A DNA stretch of 64,000 bases from Kineococcus aurantiacus (lineage in GTDB: Bacteria; Actinomycetota; Actinomycetes; Actinomycetales; Kineococcaceae): positions 806,001 to 870,000 of the forward strand of contig NZ_JACCBB010000001.1 in assembly GCF_013409345.1 (NCBI RefSeq), written 5' to 3'. The translations under genes were made by a program, and so were the position numbers. Below are positions 25,276 to 33,646 of this stretch, one piece after another. Each line of letters opens with the position of its first letter. The first letter of the stretch is position 1. Under the pieces are notes generated by a model, which made no database searches, had not been told where the DNA came from, and saw nothing but the letters and a program-made list of their open reading frames with translations.

Positions 25276-26291
25276 GGAGCGGCGACGGAGTCGCGCACGA
25301 CGACCGGGCACGGGACCAGCACCGTGCCCGGTCCGCGCCGCCCACCGGGGTCCTGCTCCAGGTCGCCCAGGACGCGCCGCACGGCCGCCTCCCCGATCGC
25401 CCGGTGCGGCAGCCCGATCGTCGTGAGCGCGGGCACCATCGGCGCGGCGAGGTTCTCGTCGTCGTCGTAGCCGACCACCGACACGTCCGCGGGCACGGAC
25501 AGGCCGAGCCGGTTCGCCGCGAGCACCGCACCGACCGCCACCCGGTCGTTCGCGCACAACAGCCCCGTCGGCCGGCACGGACCGGTCAGGACGGCCGTGG
25601 CCGCGCGGACCCCCCCGGAGATCTCCCAGCCGGTCTCGACCGTCCGCAACGCCGGCAGCCCGGCCGCCTCGAGCGCGGCACGAGCACCCTGCTCGCGCAG
25701 CGTGCTCGCGATGTCCGCGCGGTTCCCCGCCAGCAGCACGACGTCCCGGTGCCCGGCCTCGAGGAGCAGGCGCGCCGCGTCCCGGCCCCCCTGCACCTCG
25801 TCGGCGACGAAACCCGGAACCGCCCCGCGCGGGTCGAGGCAGTTCGCCAGCACGAACGGGATGCCCTGCGGGGCGGCGGGGGCGTCGTACTCCCGCAGGC
25901 TCATGGCGGCGAACAGCAGACCGTCGACGCGGCGTTCGCGCAGCGTCCGGTAGGCCTCGGCCTCGCGCCGCTCGTCGTAGTGGGTGTCGACCAGGACGAG
26001 GAGGTGACCGGACCGGGAGGCGAGTTCGGAGGCCCCCTGGAGCAGGCCCCCGCCGTAGGCCGTCGAGGCGATGGCGTCGGTCACCACGCCCAGCGTCCGG
26101 GTCCGCCTGCTGCGCAACGACACCGCGGACGGGTTCGGCGTGTACTCCAGGCGGGCGGCGGCCTCCCGGATGGCGGCCTGCTTCTCGGGCGCGATGTTGC
26201 CGTCCCCCCGGCCGTTGAGGACCAGGGAGACGGCGCTGCGCGAGACCCCGGCCAGGTCGGCGACGTCCTGCGAGGTGGCCTTCCGGGACAT
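25263..26291 (-). CDS. LacI-family transcriptional regulator
   Basis: This 342-aa protein has the LacI DNA-binding head (SQDVADLAGVSRSAVSLVLNG, residues 7-27), the hinge YTPNPSAVSLRSRRT and a periplasmic-binding-protein-like effector domain. It is convergent with the GH32 operon and probably represses it through the ACACGTGT pair at 20690-20729, with a fructose-containing sugar as inducer; this is inferred from position. The ATG follows TAGCCT (26298-26303 on the minus strand) by 6 bp, so its mRNA looks leaderless. Confidence 0.9.
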   Translation of the reverse strand: MSRKATSQDVADLAGVSRSAVSLVLNGRGDGNIAPEKQAAIREAAARLEYTPNPSAVSLRSRRTRTLGVVTDAIASTAYGGGLLQGASELASRSGHLLVLVDTHYDERREAEAYRTLRERRVDGLLFAAMSLREYDAPAAPQGIPFVLANCLDPRGAVPGFVADEVQGGRDAARLLLEAGHRDVVLLAGNRADIASTLREQGARAALEAAGLPALRTVETGWEISGGVRAATAVLTGPCRPTGLLCANDRVAVGAVLAANRLGLSVPADVSVVGYDDDENLAAPMVPALTTIGLPHRAIGEAAVRRVLGDLEQDPGGRRGPGTVLVPCPVVVRDSVAAPHPS

Positions 26292-26315
26292 GGCGCCAGG
26301 CTACCCGCGCCCCGT

Positions 26316-28184
26316 CTACTTCTTGGCGTTCTTGTCCTTGGCCTTGTCCCCGGCGGCGTCGGAGGACAGCGCGGCGATGAAGGCCTCCTGCGGGACCTCG
26401 ACCCGGCCGACCATCTTCATGCGCTTCTTCCCCTCCTTCTGCTTCTCCAGCAGCTTGCGCTTGCGGGTGATGTCACCGCCGTAGCACTTGGCCAGGACGT
26501 CCTTGCGGATGGCGCGCACGTTCTCGCGGGCGATGACCCGGGCCCCGATGGCGGCCTGGATCGGGACCTCGAACTGCTGGCGCGGGATGAGATCCTTGAG
26601 CTTGCCGGCCATCATCACGCCGTAGCCGTACGCCTTCTCGCGGTGCACGATCTGGCTGAACGCGTCGACCTGCTCACCCTGCAGCAGCACGTCGACCTTC
26701 ACCAGGTCGGCGGCCTGCTCGCCGTCCACGTCGTAGTCCAGGGAGGCGTACCCGCGGGTGCGGGACTTCAGCTGGTCGAAGAAGTCGAAGACGATCTCGG
26801 CCAGCGGCAGCCGGTAGCGCATCTCGACGCGGTCCTCGGACAGGTAGTCCATGCCCTGCAGGTCACCGCGGCGCTGCTGGCACAGCTCCATGATGGCGCC
26901 GATGAAGTCCGAGGGGGCCAGGATCGTGGCGCGCACGACCGGTTCGCGGACCTCGGCGATCTTGCCCTCGGGGAACTCCGAGGGGTTCGTCACCTCCACG
27001 ACCCGCTTGTCCTCCAGCGTCACCTCGTACGGCACGCTCGGCGCGGTGGAGATGAGGTCGAGGTTGAACTCGCGCTCCAGGCGCTCGCGGACGATCTCCA
27101 GGTGCAGCAGGCCGAGGAACCCGATGCGGAACCCGAACCCCAGCGCCACCGACGTCTCCGGCTCGTACGTCAGGGCGGCGTCGTTGAGCTTGAGCTTGTC
27201 GAGGGCGTCGCGCAGCAGCGGGTAGTCCGACCCGTCGATCGGGTACAGCCCCGAGAACACCATCGGCTTGGGGTCGCGGTACCCGCCGAGCGCCTGCGTG
27301 GAGGGTTTGGCCGCGTTGGTGACGGTGTCACCGACCTTGGACTGGCGGACGTCCTTGACCCCGGTGATGAGGTAGCCGACCTCGCCGACGCCCAGCCCCG
27401 CCGACGGGGTCGGCTCGGGGGAGCTGACGCCGATCTCCAGCAGCTCGTGCGTCGCCTTCGTCGACATCATCGCGATGCGCTCGCGCGGGGACAGCTTGCC
27501 GTCGACGACGCGGACGTACGTCACGACCCCGCGGTAGGTGTCGTAGACGGAGTCGAAGATCATCGCGCGGGCGGGCGCGTCCGCGTCCCCGACCGGCGCG
27601 GGGACCTGCTGGACGATCTGGTCGAGCAGCGCGTCGACGCCGACGCCGGTCTTGCCCGAGACCCGCAGGCAGTCCTCCGGCTCGCAGCCGATGAGCTTGG
27701 CCAGCTCCTCGGCGAACTTCTCCGGCTGCGCGGCGGGCAGGTCGATCTTGTTCAGGACCGGGATGATCGTGAGGTCGTTCTCCATGGCGAGGTAGAGGTT
27801 CGCCAGGGTCTGCGCCTCGATGCCCTGCGCCGCGTCGACGAGCAGCACCGCGCCCTCGCAGGCGGCCAGCGAGCGGGACACCTCGTAGGTGAAGTCGACG
27901 TGCCCGGGGGTGTCGATCATGTTCAGCGCGTACGCCGTGCCGCCGACGTCCCAGGGCATCCGGACGGCCTGCGACTTGATGGTGATGCCGCGCTCGCGCT
28001 CGATGTCCATGCGGTCGAGGTACTGCGCGCGCATGGCCCGCTCGTCGACGACGCCGGTCAGCTGCAGCATGCGGTCGGCCAGCGTCGACTTGCCGTGGTC
28101 GATGTGGGCGATGATGCAGAAGTTGCGCAGCAGCTCCGGCGCGGTCGCGGCGGGTGCCGGTGCGTCGGCGGCTCTCGGGGACAC
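26316..28184 (-). CDS. lepA: Elongation factor 4 (LepA)
   Basis: This 622-aa translational GTPase has the P-loop [13 protein letters not shown] near residue 24, [14 protein letters not shown], the EF-G-like domains and the LepA-specific C-terminal domain ending in a Lys-rich tail. It back-translocates stalled ribosomes and aids ribosome biogenesis. I chose the GTG at 28184; an ATG at 28226 would add 14 residues and has no better ribosome site. It belongs to the conserved holA-rpsT-lepA-hemW string, split here by inserted genes. Confidence 0.96.
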   Translation of the reverse strand: MSPRAADAPAPAATAPELLRNFCIIAHIDHGKSTLADRMLQLTGVVDERAMRAQYLDRMDIERERGITIKSQAVRMPWDVGGTAYALNMIDTPGHVDFTYEVSRSLAACEGAVLLVDAAQGIEAQTLANLYLAMENDLTIIPVLNKIDLPAAQPEKFAEELAKLIGCEPEDCLRVSGKTGVGVDALLDQIVQQVPAPVGDADAPARAMIFDSVYDTYRGVVTYVRVVDGKLSPRERIAMMSTKATHELLEIGVSSPEPTPSAGLGVGEVGYLITGVKDVRQSKVGDTVTNAAKPSTQALGGYRDPKPMVFSGLYPIDGSDYPLLRDALDKLKLNDAALTYEPETSVALGFGFRIGFLGLLHLEIVRERLEREFNLDLISTAPSVPYEVTLEDKRVVEVTNPSEFPEGKIAEVREPVVRATILAPSDFIGAIMELCQQRRGDLQGMDYLSEDRVEMRYRLPLAEIVFDFFDQLKSRTRGYASLDYDVDGEQAADLVKVDVLLQGEQVDAFSQIVHREKAYGYGVMMAGKLKDLIPRQQFEVPIQAAIGARVIARENVRAIRKDVLAKCYGGDITRKRKLLEKQKEGKKRMKMVGRVEVPQEAFIAALSSDAAGDKAKDKNAKK

Positions 28185-28330
28185 GGGCGGGAAGCACCTC
28201 TCGGTCGGTCGGGTGGGCGACCCCATCGTCGCACGTCCGCGCCCCGCGGCGTCCGGCGCGCGGGAACCGCGCACCCCCTGCCCGCGTCACAGCGGCACGG
28301 TCACGGCGACCGCACCGACGGAGGTGTCCG

Positions 28331-29290
28331 ATGCGCTCCCCCGACCCCGCCCCCCGGCGCACCCGGCACCGCCGCGCCGCGGCGGCCACCCTCGCGCTGA
28401 CCCTGCTGCTGGGGGTCCCGGCCCTCGCCGCGTGCAGCGGCGCGGGCGCGGGGTCCTCGGAGTCCTCGGGCTCGGGGTCCTCGGGGTCGGGATCGGCCGC
28501 CGATGCCGGGAGCGTGGCGGCCCCGGCCGAGGGTCCGGCCGGCCCCGCCGACCCGGCGACGGGCACCGGCGCCGCGGCCGGGACGGGGACGGCGGACGCC
28601 GCCGCCCCGGACCGGGCCGTCGTGAGCACCGCCACGATCGCCGTGCGCGTGCGGGACCTGCCCGCGGCCGTCGCGGACGTCGAGGCCCGCACCACCGCCG
28701 CGGGCGGGCTGGTCAGCGCCAGCCGCAGCGGCGGGACGGACGGGGCGCAGAGCGCCCACTTGACCCTGCGGGTCCCCTCCCCCGCCTTCGAGGACCTCCT
28801 CGACGGCGTCGCCGGCCTCGGCCAGCAGACCGACCGCACCACGGCCTCGACCGACGTCACGGCCGAGGTCGCCGACGTCGGCAGCCGGGTCACCTCGGCG
28901 CGGGCCGTCCTGGACACCTTCCGCCAGCGCCTGCCGCAAGCCACGACCGTCCCCGACGTGCTGGCCATCGAGGGCGAGATCGCCCGCCGCCAGGCCGACC
29001 TGGAGGCGCTGGAGGCCCGTCAGCGCGTCCTCGCCGACCAGGTCTCGCTGGCCACGGTCGACGTGGACCTCACCCGCGGGGCGCCGCTGGCCGCGACGGC
29101 CGCAGCCCAGCCGGGGTTCCGCGGCGGCCTGGCGGCGGGCTGGCACGCGCTCGGGGAGGCCGGGCGGGTCCTGGCGCTCGTCGCCGGCGCCGTCCTGCCG
29201 TTCCTGGTCCCGGTGGCGCTCGTCGCGGTCCCGGCGTGGCTGCTGGTGCGCCGCCGCCGCACCCGGCAGGCCACCCCCGCCGCGGAGTGA
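28331..29290 (+). CDS. DUF4349 lipoprotein with C-terminal membrane helix
   Basis: This 319-aa protein has a lipoprotein signal with lipobox LAAC near residue 35, a low-complexity Ser/Gly/Ala linker, a DUF4349 domain (about 95-270) with a central coiled coil (IEGEIARRQADLEALEARQ) and a terminal membrane helix followed by an Arg-rich tail. DUF4349 proteins are envelope proteins of unknown role. GAGGTG precedes the ATG. It diverges from lepA. Confidence 0.85.
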   Translation: MRSPDPAPRRTRHRRAAAATLALTLLLGVPALAACSGAGAGSSESSGSGSSGSGSAADAGSVAAPAEGPAGPADPATGTGAAAGTGTADAAAPDRAVVSTATIAVRVRDLPAAVADVEARTTAAGGLVSASRSGGTDGAQSAHLTLRVPSPAFEDLLDGVAGLGQQTDRTTASTDVTAEVADVGSRVTSARAVLDTFRQRLPQATTVPDVLAIEGEIARRQADLEALEARQRVLADQVSLATVDVDLTRGAPLAATAAAQPGFRGGLAAGWHALGEAGRVLALVAGAVLPFLVPVALVAVPAWLLVRRRRTRQATPAAE

Positions 29291-29398
29291 GACCCCGGGC
29301 GGAACCACGGGCGGAACCCCGGGGGCGCCGCGGGTGATCCGCCGGGCGGTGACGGGCGACCCTTGACCGGGGCGTTCGCCATCACGGAGTGTGTCAAC

Positions 29399-29932
29399 GT
29401 GATCGCCGCGCAGTTGCCGTTCCTCGTGGGCACGGTGCTGCTGCTCGTCGCCGGCGTCGGCAAGCTGCGGCACCCGGCCGGGACCGGCCGGGCCCTGCGC
29501 ACCCAGGGACTGCCGTCGGCCACCGCGCTGGTGCGGGGGCTCGGCGTCGCCGAACTGGCCGTCGCGGCGGGTTCGGCGGCCGGGCTGGCCGTCGCGGCCT
29601 GGGCCAACGCCGTCGCGTACGCGGGGTTCACCGGTTTCGTCCTGCTCGCCCTCCTGCGGCGCCGGCCGCTGAGCTCGTGCGGGTGCTTCGGCGAACCCGA
29701 CCTGCCCCCCACCGGCGCCCACGTCGTGCTCACCGCGGTCCTGGCCGGGGCCGCCGCGCTCGCCGCCGCCGGGCCTTCCCGGGGCCTGCCGGCCCTGCTC
29801 GCGCTGCCGGCCGGCGCGACGGTGGCGGCGCTCGTCCTCACCGGCCTGCTCTGCGCCCTGTGCCTGCTCGTCCTGACCGGGCTGCCGCGCCTGGTCGCGG
29901 CCCGCCCCCCCACCCGGAGGACCACGTCGTGA
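29399..29932 (+). CDS. MauE/DoxX-like membrane protein
   Basis: This 177-aa protein has four to five membrane helices and the MauE signature SSCGCFGEP (Cys94, Cys96). MauE proteins assist disulfide formation in the methylamine dehydrogenase light chain. The GTG at 29399 has GGAG 9 bp upstream and gives a start directly before the first helix; a TTG at 29363 is less likely. Its stop overlaps the MauD-like start by 4 bp, and both lie upstream of a Cys-rich Tat substrate, which fits an oxidative folding module. Confidence 0.85.
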   Translation: MIAAQLPFLVGTVLLLVAGVGKLRHPAGTGRALRTQGLPSATALVRGLGVAELAVAAGSAAGLAVAAWANAVAYAGFTGFVLLALLRRRPLSSCGCFGEPDLPPTGAHVVLTAVLAGAAALAAAGPSRGLPALLALPAGATVAALVLTGLLCALCLLVLTGLPRLVAARPPTRRTTS

Positions 29933-30744
29933 ACACCGTCGTCACGATCCTGCTGGCCGGCCTCGTGCTGGCCGTCGCGCTGCTGGCCGTGCTCGTCGCG
30001 GGGCTGCTGCGCTCGCACGCCGAGATCCTGCGCTCGCTGCACGAGCTGGGCGCCGGCCGCGAGGACACCGCCCCCCGCACCGGCAGGGACCTGCCGTTCG
30101 AGGTCGGGCGCGGCGTCGTCGAGGGAGCCGGGCCGGTGGGCCGGCGCGGCACGGCGATCTCCGGCACGACCCCCGACGGGGACGCCGTGCAGGTCGCCGT
30201 CGGGGCCGGCGGCACGAGCACCCTCGTCGCGTTCCTGTCCAGCGGCTGCCTGACCTGCCAGCGCCTGTGGGCCCGGCTGGCCGACCCCGCGCCGCTGTCG
30301 CTGCCGCCGGCGACGCGGCTGGTCGTGGTGACCCGCGGCGCCGACGCCGAGTCCCCCAGCACCGTCGCCGCCCTCGCGGCGGGCCCGGCCGCGCGCGGGA
30401 TCGACGTCGTGATGTCGACGGGCGCGTGGGAGGGGTACGAGGTGCCCGGCTCGCCGTACTTCGCCCACGTCGACGGGGCCAGCGGGCGGGTGACCGGTGA
30501 GGGCAGCGCCACGGACTGGGAGCAGGTCGAACGGCTCGTCGGGGAGGCGGTGGGCGACCGGGCCGGCGCGGCCCGGCACGGCTCCCCCGGGCACCGGCAC
30601 GACGGCGACCACCGGCACGACGCCGACCACGGGGACGGCGCCCACCGGGAGGCCCGCGCGAACCGGGAGCTGCTCGCCGCCGGCATCACCCCCGACCACC
30701 CCAGCCTGCGGCTCACGGCGGCCGACCAGACCCCGGACCGCTGA
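29929..30744 (+). CDS. MauD-like membrane-anchored thioredoxin-fold protein
   Basis: This 271-aa protein has an N-terminal membrane anchor (residues 4-27) and an extracytoplasmic redoxin domain with a C-x-x-C site, GCLTC (Cys107, Cys110), in the place where MauD has its thioredoxin motif. A His/Asp-rich segment (encoded at about 30584-30652, repeated H-x-H/D units) follows, which could bind metal. It should form or shuffle disulfides in the Cys-rich protein encoded downstream. It is coupled to the MauE-like gene by GTGA. Confidence 0.8.
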   Translation: MNTVVTILLAGLVLAVALLAVLVAGLLRSHAEILRSLHELGAGREDTAPRTGRDLPFEVGRGVVEGAGPVGRRGTAISGTTPDGDAVQVAVGAGGTSTLVAFLSSGCLTCQRLWARLADPAPLSLPPATRLVVVTRGADAESPSTVAALAAGPAARGIDVVMSTGAWEGYEVPGSPYFAHVDGASGRVTGEGSATDWEQVERLVGEAVGDRAGAARHGSPGHRHDGDHRHDADHGDGAHREARANRELLAAGITPDHPSLRLTAADQTPDR

Positions 30745-30824
30745 TGGACCTCACGACCGCCGCCCTCGTCCTGGGGGCGCCGACCGCGGTCGTCGCGGCC
30801 CTGCGCAGCCTCTGGTCCCCTTGA
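30744..30824 (+). CDS. Possible 26-aa membrane micropeptide
   Basis: A short ORF starts at the ATG sharing a base with the previous stop (TGATG) and ends 9 bp before the next start. The peptide MDLTTAALVLGAPTAVVAAL plus a short LRSLWSP tail could form one membrane helix. It might be a real subunit or only a translational-coupling relic; no homologue is known to me. Confidence 0.4.
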   Translation: MDLTTAALVLGAPTAVVAALRSLWSP

Positions 30825-30833
30825 GGGGAGTCG

Positions 30834-31427
30834 ATGCTCTCGAGCATCACCCCGCTCGGTGAGCGGGGTCGCGCCAGCCGGTGGTCGGTCACGGTCACCG
30901 CCCACCTCCTGGGCTCCGCCGCCGGCGGGGCCGCCCTGGGGACCGTCCTGGGCACGCTCGGGGCGCTGCTGCCGCGACCGGTGCCGCTCGTGGTCGCGGT
31001 GCTGGTGCTGCTGGCCGCGGCGACGATCGCCGCCGAGACCGGCCGGCTGCGCCGGTTCCCCAGCTGGCACCGGCAGGTCGACGAGGACTGGCTGCACCGC
31101 TACCGCGGCTGGGTCTACGGCCTGGGGTACGGCGCCCAGCTCGGCGTCGGGGTCGTCACGATCGTCACCTCCCCGGTCCTGCACCTGGCACTGGCGCTCG
31201 TGGTCGCCACCGGCGGCCCCGGGCCCGGCGCCCTGCTCGGGCTGGTCTTCGGGACCGCCCGGGCGCTGCCGCTGCTGAGCACCCGCTCGGTGACGACGCC
31301 GCAACGGCTGGCCGCGAGCCACCGGCGGCTGGAACGGCTGGCCCCCGCGGGCCGGCGGGCGACCGGCGCCTGGGCCGGGCTGGTCGCGCTGACCTCGCTG
31401 GCCCTGTCGGTGGGAGGAGTCCTGTGA
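30834..31427 (+). CDS. Polytopic membrane protein of the MADH-like cluster (possible MauF/CcdA analogue)
   Basis: This 197-aa protein has about five hydrophobic helices (25-50, 51-68, 98-124, 130-146, 178-196) and a FGTARALPLL segment that recalls DsbD/CcdA-type transporters, to which MauF is related. However, it contains no cysteine at all, so it cannot itself relay disulfides. AGGGGAG precedes the ATG. The cluster position suggests a role in maturation of the exported Cys-rich protein; the family assignment is tentative. Confidence 0.5.
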   Translation: MLSSITPLGERGRASRWSVTVTAHLLGSAAGGAALGTVLGTLGALLPRPVPLVVAVLVLLAAATIAAETGRLRRFPSWHRQVDEDWLHRYRGWVYGLGYGAQLGVGVVTIVTSPVLHLALALVVATGGPGPGALLGLVFGTARALPLLSTRSVTTPQRLAASHRRLERLAPAGRRATGAWAGLVALTSLALSVGGVL

Positions 31428-31888
31428 AGCTCGACGCGCACGGCATCTCGGTCGAGGCCCCGGACGGCTGGGAGGTGCGGATCACCCGGCGCGCCGCGCA
31501 GGGGCACGAACCGGGCTCGGACCGCCGCCCCGTCCTGCACGCCGCGACGGTCCCGCTGCCCGCGGTGCGCGGGGACTTCGGCGGCGGCGTCACCGGGACC
31601 CTCGGCAGCGACGACGTGTTCGTCAGCCTCTTCGAGCACGACCCGGCCTCGGCCGGCACGGCGCTGTTCGCCGACGAGGGCTTCCCCGTCCCGTCGCTGT
31701 CCGACTTCTCCCCCCGGCGGCTGCAGCGCAGCATCCCCGGCCAGTGCGGCGGGCAGTGGTTCTTCCACGTCGACGGGCGCGCCTTCAGCCTGTACGTGGT
31801 CCTGGGGTCGTACGCGCAGCGGGCGCGGCTGTTCGGCGCGGTCACGCAGCTGCTGGAGTCGGTGCGGGTGTCGGGGGGGCTGCGGTGA
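31424..31888 (+). CDS. Conserved hypothetical protein of the MADH-like cluster
   Basis: This 154-aa protein is soluble with no signal peptide or membrane segment. It opens KLDAHGISVEAPDGWEV, a pattern seen in several small actinobacterial proteins with an N-terminal beta-rich start, and has one Cys. It is translationally coupled on both sides by GTGA overlaps, so it is made with the membrane protein before it and the MADH-like protein after it. A chaperone role for the Tat substrate is possible but unproven. Confidence 0.6.
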   Translation: MKLDAHGISVEAPDGWEVRITRRAAQGHEPGSDRRPVLHAATVPLPAVRGDFGGGVTGTLGSDDVFVSLFEHDPASAGTALFADEGFPVPSLSDFSPRRLQRSIPGQCGGQWFFHVDGRAFSLYVVLGSYAQRARLFGAVTQLLESVRVSGGLR

Positions 31889-33633
31889 ACGTCGCGGACC
31901 GGGTGCTCGGCACCGTCACGACCTTCCTGGCCGCCCGCACCAGCCGCCGCGGCTTCCTGACCCGCACGGCCCTGGTGGGGTCGGCCCTGTCCGTGGGCCC
32001 GTGGGGTTTCCTGACGCGCCCGCAGTCGGCGTACGCCGCGGTCTGCGGCATCGACTCGACCTGCTCGTCGGGGTACACGGTGTTCTGCGCGACCGTGAAC
32101 AACGGCGTGAACCGCTGCCCCCCGGGCAGCCTCGTCGGCGGCTGGTGGAAGTCGGACGGGTCGGGGTTCTGCTGCGGCGGGGCCCGCTACTACATCGACT
32201 GCCACAGCTACTGCTCCTGCGGGTGCGGGGGGCGCAGCAAGTTCTGCGGCGAGGGCTGCCGGAACTGCTCGTGCGGGTGCGGGCCGGCCGGTCAGTGCGA
32301 CCAGCGCAAGGAGTGCTGCAACGAGTTCCGCTACGGGCAGTGCAACCAGGACACCGGCTGCACCGGCCCGGTGTGGTGCCGGGTCGTGACCTGCACCCCG
32401 CCGTGGCGCATCCCGGCGTGGAACTGCACGACGACGTCGGCGACCGACCAGCGGACCAACCAGCACACCGCGCCCGCGCTGGAGGACTGCACCCCCATCG
32501 GCCGGGAGTACACCGCGATCGGCGGGCCGGGCAGCGTGCTGGGCGAGCAGCGCACCCCCGAGCTCGGCACCCCCGGCCCCGGCGGCCGGTACCAGCTGTT
32601 CGACTTCGGCGCGATCCACCACTCCCCCGGCACCGGCGCGCACGAGGTGCACGGGGCGATCGCGGAGAAGTTCGCCGCCCTCGGCTGGGAGGCCGGGGCG
32701 CTGGGCTACCCCACGACCGACGAGCTGCGCACCCCCGACGGCCGCGGCCGGTTCAACCACTTCGAGCGCGGGTCGGTCTACTGGACGCGCGAGACGGGCG
32801 CGTGCGCCGTCGTCGGCGCGATCCGGGAGAGCTGGCGGGCCCTGGGCTGGGAGGCCGGGGCGCTGGGCTACCCCACGACCGACGAGCTGGGCACCCCCGA
32901 CGGGCGCGGCCGGTTCACCCACTTCGAGCACGGCTCGGTCTACTGGACGGCGGCGACGGGGGCGCGGGCGGTGCGCGGGGCGATCCGCGAGGAGTGGGAG
33001 GCGTGGGGCTGGGAGGCCGGGCCGCTGGGCTACCCCACGACCGACGAGCTGCCCACCCCCGACGGGCGCGGCCGGTTCACCCACTTCACCGGCACCCCCG
33101 CCGCGCCGGGCGGGTCGGTGCACTGGAGCCCGCGGACCGGGGCGCGGGCCGTGCTGGGCGCCGTCCGCGACGCGTGGGCGTACCTGGGCTGGGAGGGCGG
33201 CCGGCTCGGCTACCCCGTCACCAGCCAGGCGCGGACACCGGACGGGCGGGCCGTCTACAACCACTTCGAGCACGGCTCGGTGTACGCCTCCGCGGACACG
33301 GGCGCGCACGCCGTCACCGGCGCCGTCCTGGACCGGTGGCGGGCCACGGGCTGGGAGGCCGGCCCGCTGGGGCTGCCGACGACGGACGAGACCGCCGTGG
33401 CCGGGGGCAGCTTCGAGAACTTCGAGAACGGGTCGATCTACGTCTCGGCCGCCACGGGCGCGCACACCGTCTCGGGGCCGGTCCGGCAGGCCTTCCGCGA
33501 CGCCGGCGGGCCCGCGCGGTGGGGGTTTCCCACCGGCGAGCCCGAGCCCGTCAGCGCCGGGCAGGTGCGGCAGGCGTTCGAGCGCGGGACGGCGGTCCTC
33601 ACCGTCGCCACGGGGGCGGTCCGCTTCGGCTGA
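31885..33633 (+). CDS. Tat-exported MADH light chain-like (TTQ-type) protein fused to LGFP repeats
   Basis: This 582-aa protein has a Tat signal (SRRGFLTRT, residues 20-28), a Cys-rich domain (residues 54-202, 24 Cys) and seven LGFP repeats of about 54 residues (about 206-582) that bind cell wall. The Cys-rich part resembles methylamine dehydrogenase light chain MauA: CGID (Asp57) matches the CSID region, CPPGS then W87/W88 matches the Trp57 region, ECC (Glu143) matches the RDCC Asp, VWC (Trp164) matches IIWC with Trp108, and NCT (Thr182) matches HCT. Upstream MauE- and MauD-like genes support this. No heavy chain or MauG is in the window. Whether TTQ forms is unknown. Confidence 0.75.
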   Translation: MNVADRVLGTVTTFLAARTSRRGFLTRTALVGSALSVGPWGFLTRPQSAYAAVCGIDSTCSSGYTVFCATVNNGVNRCPPGSLVGGWWKSDGSGFCCGGARYYIDCHSYCSCGCGGRSKFCGEGCRNCSCGCGPAGQCDQRKECCNEFRYGQCNQDTGCTGPVWCRVVTCTPPWRIPAWNCTTTSATDQRTNQHTAPALEDCTPIGREYTAIGGPGSVLGEQRTPELGTPGPGGRYQLFDFGAIHHSPGTGAHEVHGAIAEKFAALGWEAGALGYPTTDELRTPDGRGRFNHFERGSVYWTRETGACAVVGAIRESWRALGWEAGALGYPTTDELGTPDGRGRFTHFEHGSVYWTAATGARAVRGAIREEWEAWGWEAGPLGYPTTDELPTPDGRGRFTHFTGTPAAPGGSVHWSPRTGARAVLGAVRDAWAYLGWEGGRLGYPVTSQARTPDGRAVYNHFEHGSVYASADTGAHAVTGAVLDRWRATGWEAGPLGLPTTDETAVAGGSFENFENGSIYVSAATGAHTVSGPVRQAFRDAGGPARWGFPTGEPEPVSAGQVRQAFERGTAVLTVATGAVRFG

Positions 33634-33646
33634 GGCGGCTCAGGGC

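Noticed and set aside
24840-28400. Long plus-strand open frame antisense to LacI and lepA
   Set aside because: Arg/Gly/Val-rich translation without motifs; lepA and LacI on the minus strand are unmistakable.
29363-29398. TTG start for the MauE-like gene
   Set aside because: GTG at 29399 has a well-spaced GGAG and begins right before the first membrane helix.
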